A DNA stretch of 64,000 bases. It comes from Opitutaceae bacterium (lineage in GTDB: Bacteria; Verrucomicrobiota; Verrucomicrobiia; Opitutales; Opitutaceae). Position numbers and translations under genes: made by a program. Of the stretch, positions 45,001 to 54,000 are shown in pieces. The notes beneath the pieces are model-generated. The model searched no databases. It had not been told where the DNA came from and saw only the letters and a list, made by a program, of their open reading frames with translations. Location of the stretch: the NCBI GenBank assembly GCA_041395105.1, contig JAWLBB010000001.1, positions 1,116,001 through 1,180,000 of the forward strand. Direction: 5' to 3'. Position 1 is the stretch's first letter; the number at the start of each line of letters is the position of its first letter.

Positions 45001-48000
45001 CGCAACTCGGTCCTGGTTCTTCTCAGGGAGACATTGGCCCTGGACCGGATCGATGAAGCAAAGAGCTTCTTCGAACTGGGTGGAGATTCGCTTGCGGCGA
45101 TCCGGTTCCTGACCCGTACGTCATCGGTCCTGGGGACGAAGATCCCGTTCTCCGTGGTATTCGGAGAGAGATCGGTTGCAGAGACGGTCAATCGCATCGC
45201 TGGTATCCAATCCCTGGATCACACGTCCGAGTCTGTTTCTCCGGTCCGTATCGAACGGGGTGGCCGGATACCCCTGACTTCAAAACAACGCTCCTACCTC
45301 GAAATCAGCCAAAGGAATCCGGATCATCCCACAGGTGTAATCGGCAGGGCGTTCCGAATCAGGGGAACCGTGCGTCGGAGTCTCTTCAGCAAGGCGGTCG
45401 AATGGTTGATTCAGCGTCACGAACCCCTGCGGACCATTTTTGAGATGGATCCGTCGGGTGAAGTCGGGCAGCGGATTCTGCCGACACTCCCGGCCGCACT
45501 GGAGTTTTCCAGCCTGCCGGCTCCCGTGTTGCATCCCGATGAATGGATTCTCGGAGAACTGGATCGTCAGGTTGCCGAGGGTCTGAATCCGTTTGATGGG
45601 CCGCTCATCCGGTTCCGCCTGATCAACTCCAACCGTCGGTCCGGCGCCCTGTTGGTGACATCGCTGCATCTGGTGACCGACGGCAGTTCATTGGCCATTG
45701 TGCTGGAGGATCTTTTCCGTGCCTACGGGTGCCTGCTGGCGGGGGTGGAACCGGATCTGCCTCCGCTTCAGCTTCAATACCTGGATTTCCAGGGATGGCA
45801 TGCGCAGATGCTGGACGGACCGACCATGGATTCACTCAGGGAGTTCTGGAGCCGCCAGGTCGGGAGCCTGCCCATACCCCATTTCAAGGTTCTCCACGGG
45901 GACCGGGGAGGGGACCATTGCCACGGTCGGATGCGGTATCTTTCGACGGATTCCGATCTGACGGCTCGCATTCGGGAGTATTCGGATCGACGAGGCGTGA
46001 CACCTTTTGTCAGCTGCCTGGCGGCCTTCAAGATTGTCCTCAGCCGATACGCCGGAATGACGGATCTCTCGATTGGCACTTCGATCAATCTGAAGGAGCA
46101 CCCGGATTTTGACGGAGCGATCGGCGACTTTTCCAATCTGCTTCCGATCCGCACCCGTCTGAGTCCCGGTGAGAGTATCGATGGTCTCTGTGGACGGATC
46201 ATCGAATCTTTTTCCGCCACGATGAGCCATCGATTCTTCCCCAAGATGGAGGTCAGGAAGATGGTTCCGCGCGCTCCATCGATTTTCGATGATGCCTACT
46301 GTCCGTTTTCCTTCACCGAGGTTCCCCCGTTCGCACTGAATCTCCCTTCCGGACTGGCGCTCGAACCGCTCAACCGGAAGGAACGGGATTTCTTTTTTGT
46401 TTTTCAGGGCAATCTGGAGGAGAGACCTGACAGCCTCGAGTTCCGCTTCACCTACGCCACAAAGATCTTCAGTGAGGCTGTGATGGATGCGTTCGTGGCG
46501 GATTTCACCATGGTTCTCGAGCACCTCGTTGCCGATCCAGGCCGGACGATGTCCGAACTTCCCTGGAATGAAGGGAACCCGCCAGAACTGGTCGAGGTTG
46601 AGGAACCGATCAAGCAATTCGTTCAAACGGCGGTCCTGGCGAGACTGCGTGAGTTCCTGCGCGTTGATGCGGTGGATACGAAACGCAGTTTTGTCGGTTT
46701 GGGCGGAGACTCCATTCTGGCCCTGCGATTGGCAGCGACGTTGGCGGATGATCTGTCGATAGGGGTGCCTCCTTCGCTGTTCCTGACCGGACGACCAATT
46801 TCAGAGGTAGTCTCGGAGTTATCAGGCACGGGCCATCATGCTTCCAGCGCGAGCAAGTTCGATCTCGTCGGGGTCGATCGATTTCGCCTCTGGCCTCTGG
46901 CTCCGAAGCAGGAGACTTACCTGGCGGCGATCCGTGAGCACCCCGGCGAGCCGATCAATATCCTGGGCCGGGCCTTTCGGGTTAAGGGACGACTCGACGC
47001 GAAAGCACTGGAGAAGGCTCTCAACTTTGTGATTGGGCGACACGAACCGTTGCGGACACTGCTGGTGCGGTCAAAGGGCGGATCGCTCGCCCAGAAAATC
47101 CTGCCGGAGCTCCCGGCTGAGTTGGAGTGGCAGTCGACGGCAAATGCGGATCTGACGGAGGACAGGGTCCTCGACGACCTCACGTCGTTTGTTCGTGCGG
47201 GCCTGGACGCTTTCAGGGGACCGATTCTTCGACTCAAAGTCTTGAGCGATGGTTCGAAACGCCACGTCATCCTTCTCAAGGTTCTCCATATTGCTGTCGA
47301 CGGTGCCTGGCTGCCTGACCTGGTGGGAGACCTGGCCGAGGCCTACAACGCCTATGTTGAGGATCGGGAGCCACAGATGGTTCCCCCGGTCCTTCAGTAT
47401 ATCGATTTCCAGGTCTGGCACCGAAGAATCCTCGAGGCGGACACTGGAAAGAGGATTGAGTCATTCTGGCGAAAGGAACTGGACGGGGTTCCCACCTTGC
47501 GGTTTCCCGGTTTTCCGGAGAATGCGGCGATCGAATTCCCGTTCAAGGGTCGGATACGTTACTTCGAATTCCCGGTCGAATTGGCGGCCCTGGTCCGGGA
47601 GCGGTCGATTGCGGCAGGAATCACCCCGTTCAACCTGGCATTTGCGACCCACGTGGGCCTGCTCAGGCTCTATTCGGATCAGACCGATTTCACGGTCGGG
47701 ACATCGCTCAACCTGAAGGAGGATGCCCGGCTGGACGGCGCGGTCGGGGATTTTTCGAATCCCATCCAGATCCGGTTCCGGCTCGCCAGGAACCTGACGT
47801 TGCACGCGCTGCTCGGGAGCGTCACGAGCGCTATTTGCGGGACTCTTGATCATCGACATTTCCCGTCCGCCTCCGTCCGCAAACTGATCCCGGATGGTGG
47901 TTCCGTGCTGGGGGATCCGGTCAATGGATTTTCTTTCAGGGAGATGCGCGACCTCTGCGAGCGCATGCGGATCACCGGCGCCGAGATCACGCAGATCGAG

Positions 48001-51000
48001 GCCACGTCGCGTCTGCTGGAGTTGATCATGTCGACCAACTTCGTCGACAGCGACGATCGGATGCGACTCAGGGTGACCTATTCGCCTGAGGTTCTCCGGG
48101 AAGAAGTGGTCGAGTGCTTCTACTCCGATTTCTTCAGACTGATCGGCCAAATCGCCGATGGGTCGGATGAACCGCTCGATTCCTTCAAGCCATCATGGCC
48201 GAAGGCTGCGATCTTGAGGCGCGAACGGGCGGCTCCGGATTCCGGGAGTCGCCGGGCGGTGGTTCTCAACGCATTGCGAGAGCTGCTTCGGATCGATGAA
48301 GTGGATACAACTCTGGGCTTCCTGAACCTCGGCGGGGATTCCCTCCAGGCACTTCGACTGTCCTCCCGCCTCACCCGTGAACTCGGTATCAACGTGCCCC
48401 CGTCGCTTATCCTGTCGGGCCTGTCGGTTGACCGGGTGATCGATGTGCTCGAACGCGGCGAAATCCAGCCTTCGCCTCCGGTCCGGGTTGAATTGGAATT
48501 GGTCGATCGATCCAGGCCCTTGCCAATCGGTCCGAAGCAGCAGGATTACCTGGAATGCCGGAAACAGGATCCGGACAAGCCCGTCGGCGTGCTGGCTCGC
48601 GCTTTTCTCATTGAAGGCCCGCTGAACGGGGAGGCGCTGCAGACCGCCATCGACTGGGTAGTGAGGCGGCATGAACCCTTGCGAACCATCCTGAAGGAAT
48701 CCGCTCAGGGTGGTGCGGTTCAAGAGGTACTCCCGGACCTCCCATCCGTCTTGCAGTGGATTGCTGCGACAGCCGGAGAAACCGAGCCGGAAGCAATCGT
48801 CCGATCCCTCGAGCTGTTCACCCACGAGCAGGTCGACCCGGGCCGGGGACCCATCCTGCAATTGCGGGTTCTTGAAACCGGGCCGGAGCGTCATGCCCTC
48901 CTGATGAGGGTTCTTCACATTGCGGTCGATGGTGCGCTTTTGCCCGAGTTGCTGGGGGATCTGGCGGAGGCCTACAATGCCGCATTGGAAGGTCGCTCCC
49001 CCGATCGACCTCCGATCGCTCTCCAGTTCCTCGATTACCAGGTCTGGCTCGGCCGGTTGCTGCAGTCCAATGCGAGGGAATTCCTGGAAAGCTTCTGGCG
49101 GCGTTATCTGGATGGGGTTTCTCCCGTCAAATTTCCGGGATTTCCCAAGGCAATGCCGGGATTTCGGGTCAGTCAGGCACGGATCCGTTACGTCGACTTT
49201 CCGGTGGAACTCGCGGAGAGGGTGCGTTCTGGTGCGCAGAACCTGGGAACGACCACTTTCAATCTGGCCTTTGCTGCCTATGTGGGACTGCTAAAACTGT
49301 ATTCGGGTCAGAATGATCTTGTGGTCATCTCCGCAATCAATCTGAGGGAGGATTCGCGGTTTGACGGAGCAATTGGGGACTTTTCCACGTCGACTCTGGT
49401 TCGTCTCCGACTTGATGATCCGGTGACGCTGGAAGGTCTCAAAGCGGAGGTCCTGAGATCTTTGGGCTCGGTTCTGGACCATCGTTTTTACCCGATGTCA
49501 GCTGTGCGCAAGCTGGTTCCGAAGGGCGGTTCGAGTCTGGATGATCCCCTCTTTGGCTTTGCCTTCATCGAGATGCACGACATCTGCGAGCACTTCGGTC
49601 TTTCCGGATCGCGTGTCCGTCTGATCGAAGCGCAACGCAGGGTCCTGCCGGGTGTCATGTCGACGAATTTCCTCGATACCGGAAAGGCCATGCGTTTGCG
49701 GATAACCTATGCACCCGAGTTTCTGAGCGAGGAGACGATCGAATTCCTGGTTGCCGATTTCCTCGAGCTGATTGAGAGGATCATCATATCTCCGGAGGAT
49801 TCGCTCGATTCGTTCAAGCCATCCTGGCCGGATGCGTTTGCGAATCGTACGGATGTGAGTCCGGCGGGAAGGCCCCACGGTCTGGTGAAAGAGGTCACAT
49901 CGCTCTATGAGGCGATCCTCCGCTCCGACCGTATCCGCGCGACTGAGTCTTTCTTTGATCTGGGAGGCGACTCGGTCAGCGCCCTGCGCGTGATTCAGCA
50001 CATCCGGCGCGGATACGGAGTCGAGCTGGACTATCTGACGTTCACAAGGAATTCGAGCCCCGTCGAGATCGCCCGGGTGATCTATCGGATGCGGCGGACG
50101 GGCCCGGTTTCCGACTACGGACCTATCGAAAAGGTTGAGCCGCGCGGTCCGATCATTCATCCGCGGGAACAGGCGGAAATCCAGCGGGAGGCATTGAGGA
50201 AACGCGGCAACCGTGGCGGCGGAATCGCGCGTGCCTTCAGAGTGAAGGGCAGGGTCGACCTGGATGCCTTCGAGCAGGCTTTGCGGTTCGTGGTCGACCG
50301 CCATGACAACCTTCGGATGCGAATGGAGATGCTTCCGGACGGCAGGATGGCTCAGCTCTATCCCGCCGAGGTGGAGGTGACTCTCCAGCGCGAGGATCTG
50401 AGTTCCATCGAGCCGGCGTCAGTCGATGAAAGGGTTGAGCTCCTTTACCGGGAAGAGTGTCTGACTCCCATGGATTATCCGTTTGGTGCCGGGTATCGGT
50501 TTCGCGCAATCCGGCTGCCCTCCGAAGAAACCCTCCTGCTGTTGACCTTCACCCATGCGCATACCGATGGGATCAGCCTGGTCAGGGTGTTCAGCGAGAT
50601 CAGTCGTGCCTACGAGGCGTTTGCCTCAGGGCGTCAGCCGGATTTGCCGCCGGTCAGACTGCAGGCGCTTGACTTCCAACGATGGTTGGAGGTTTGGCGG
50701 AAGGGCAATCGGGAACGGTTGGAGAGGTATTGGCAGGGTGTCTATGCGGAGGGTATCCCCGCCGCCCAACTTCCATTTGAGCATTCGGGAGACTCTGAAA
50801 CGATCTATCTGGGTCATTATCTCTACCTGAATCTGCCGGACGATCTGATGCAAGCAGTGCGGCGGTTGGCGAGGGAGGTGGGCACGTCCGCCTACTTCAT
50901 CCTGCTCTCGTCGTTTCTTATCCTGCTCAATCGGTTGACGGGGATGAGGCGTCCGATCGTCGGCTTTGTTTCGGATGCGCGAATCCACCCTGACGCCGAT

Positions 51001-54000
51001 GGAGTGGTCGGAAATTTCGTCAATTCCGTGCCATTGATGCATTCCTTTGACGATGACGATCGACTGATCAACGCGATTTGTGACTGCGTGAAGTCGGCTT
51101 CGGATGGGATCGCCCATGCGGGTATTCCGGTGGCAACACTGCTGGATATCGAGGGTGAGGACGCGGCTTCGCTCGGGGGTCGGTTCGCTTCGGCCTCGTT
51201 CAATCAGGTTCCGGACACATTGGGAGTCTTGAGACTCGGTTCGCTGCCGATCGAGCCTCTCCGACGGTCCTATATCTGGCGGAAGAACACGATTGTCGCC
51301 CTGGTCAGCGACAAGGATGATGGATCGGCGACCGTGCAGTTTTCCTACCCGACCGAGCTGATGTCCGAGAATCGAGCCCGGGTCTTTCTCAATCACTTCA
51401 GGATTCTGCTGCAGACTGTGGTCGAGGAGCCCGAGTGTCGTCTGGCCGATATCATCAATCCATTCGGGAAGCCTGCCTCTTCGGATGAGGAGAAGAAAGT
51501 CATTGCCCTGTTTGAGGAGGTTCTCGGACGATCGGTTCGTCGCGACGAATCGTTCTTCGAGAGTGGCGGCGATTCGCTGTCCGCCCTTCGTCTGCTTCAG
51601 AAGATCAAGGCGGTTTTGCGGGTTCCATTGACCTATGCCGAGATTTTCGAGCATGCGTCGCCCTGTGATCTGGCCGCGCATCTGGAGGAGATGGGACGGC
51701 GGCGTTCCGACGAAGGGGAGAATGGTCTCCCCTCCGTTGAACGATTGGATCGGAACCATCGCTGGCCGGCGACAGACAATCAGAAGGTCTATTGGCGGTT
51801 GATCACGGAAGGAAAGGGCAAGGTAACGGGAAACATTGTCCGGCCCATGAGGGTTCGCGGCCGGTTGAGGTGTGCGCATCTTCGGAAGGCCCTGAAATTC
51901 GTCATTGATCGACACGAAGCTTTGCGCACCGGGCTGGTCACGGATGACAAAGGTGATGTCGTGCAGCGGATCGTCACTCGGTTCCGCGTTCCCTTCGTCT
52001 TCGAATCCAAACCGGGACTCTCGGAGAAGCAGCGCTCGGCATTCTGTCTGAAGCGGGCCGAACTTGAGGGGAAGATCCCATTCGATCTCGGTCGCCCGCC
52101 TCTGATTCGGGCGACTGTCGTCCGGTTCGCCCCGGAGGAATTCTTCCTGGTGCTCACCCTCAATCATGCGGTCGGGGATGGCACTTCCCTGGGCATTATC
52201 TGGAGCGATCTTGCGCTGGCCTATCGCTGCGTCGCGGAGGGCAGGGATTTCCCCCTGAAGCCCCTGCCGTGTCAATACCTCGACATGAGCCGATGGCAGC
52301 AGCAGTTTCTCCGGGATCGGAACGAAGCCCGGCTCGAATCCTTCTGGAAGGACAATCTGGCGGGTATGGTTCCCGGAATCCGTTTTCCACTGGACGGGGC
52401 TCTGGGACCGAAACGTTCACGCCCGGGGTTCATCCTGCACCACCGCTTTGGCCGGGAACTGACAGAGTCTCTCAGGGGCCTTTGCCTGACGCACGGGCTC
52501 TCTCTGTTCTGCCTGTCGCTGGCGAGTTTCAAATTGGCGCTCCGTGCGTTTACCGGTGCCGGCGACATCGCCGTTTCCAGTGCGGTGGATTGTCGGGAGC
52601 ACCCGGAAGCCGGGCAGATTGTCGGACACTTTGCCAATCGGGTCATCATTCGGACCCGGATTGATCCCGAACGGACCGCCGTGGATTTTCTCAAGACCGT
52701 GAAGGCAAACCTCGCCGCCGCCATGGACCACCGCCAGTTCCCATCGGCCAGGGCATTCGCCATGGTCCCGAAGGACGAAGACGGCCGAGCGGAGCCGGAT
52801 GATTTTGTCTTCAACCAGGGACCGAAGGCGGGTCGTGATCTTGATCTAGTCGGGACCCGGATCTCGCCGGTGATTCGCCAGAAAGCCAGGCCGAACGGAG
52901 TTCTCGGGATGACCTGGCGCGATTTCGATGCCGACGGAATGGAGGTGCAGCTTTTTTACGCCAAAGCACTCTTCAAGAAAACATCGATCGAACACTTCTT
53001 TTCCGTTTGGACCCGCGTGCTTCAAGAGTTGGTTGCCGACCCCTTGATCCTGATTGGCGACCTACCGTCGGCGGCAGATTTGGGCGGGAGCTCTCCCGAG
53101 CCGGCAAAGGCCGGTGTGGCGCTGGACCGGATAACGGTAGAGGGGGAGAGCGGTGCCGGTCTTGCCAACAGAGAGTCGGTCACTCGTGTGGTTGCGGAAA
53201 TTCTCGGACTGGGCGAGGTCGATTGTCGACGTTCGCTCTTTGATCTGGGCGGCGACTCGGTAACCGTCCTGCGTCTTCTCGCACGTCTCCGCAGGGATTT
53301 TGCGATCGAGTTGCATTTCCAGGATGTCGCCCTCAGTTGCGATCTGGATGAATTGGTCTCGCTGATACTTTCCCGGGCGTCTGGCGACATTGTGACGGCA
53401 CCAGTACCGATTCTGACCGATCGCAGACCGCGGTTGATTACCGGAAACGCAGCCGAAAACTGGAGACGGATCAACGCCGAATCCAACCGGTTTCCCTATA
53501 CGATCACCCGGGCGTTTGAACTGAATGGACCGTTTGATGTTGCTGCCTTTCGTCGGGCGTGGATCAGCGTGATCGACCGTCATGAAGCGTTGCGGATGAT
53601 TCATTGCTGCAACGACGATGGGAGCGTGTCCCAGGTCGTTCAGAAGCAATTCGACGCCGCGATGGACGTGGTCAACCTCAGTGACCGGTGTATTGACGAC
53701 GCGGTAGGGCAGGCCCGACAGATCTTCCACGAGGAATCCGTGAGGCCGTTTGCCCTGACCGAGGAATTGCCTTTGCGATGCCGCATCATCCGGATCACTG
53801 ACGGGAGGGATGTCGTGATCATGACCTTCTATCACGGTTTGATCGATGGAATCGGTCTGGGCGTTGTCTTTGACGAACTGAGCCACGCTTACCATGCATT
53901 CCTGAAAAACCGGGAACCCGTATTGCCTCCTGGAAGGGTCCAGGCACTCGATTACTGGAGTTGGCTTGAGTCATGGGTTGATGCGAACCGGGAACGGCTT

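Noticed and set aside
45660..45680. Loss of the first His in HHxxxDG of C2 to C8 as evidence of dead condensation domains
   Set aside because: The second His is the catalytically important one and is present in all eight domains along with the Asp-Gly pair.
50626..52275. 549-codon open frame antisense to the NRPS
   Set aside because: It is the reverse-strand shadow of GC-rich coding sequence; the sense strand carries intact C and PCP motifs and the antisense product has low-complexity, Arg/Gln/His-rich composition with no domain.
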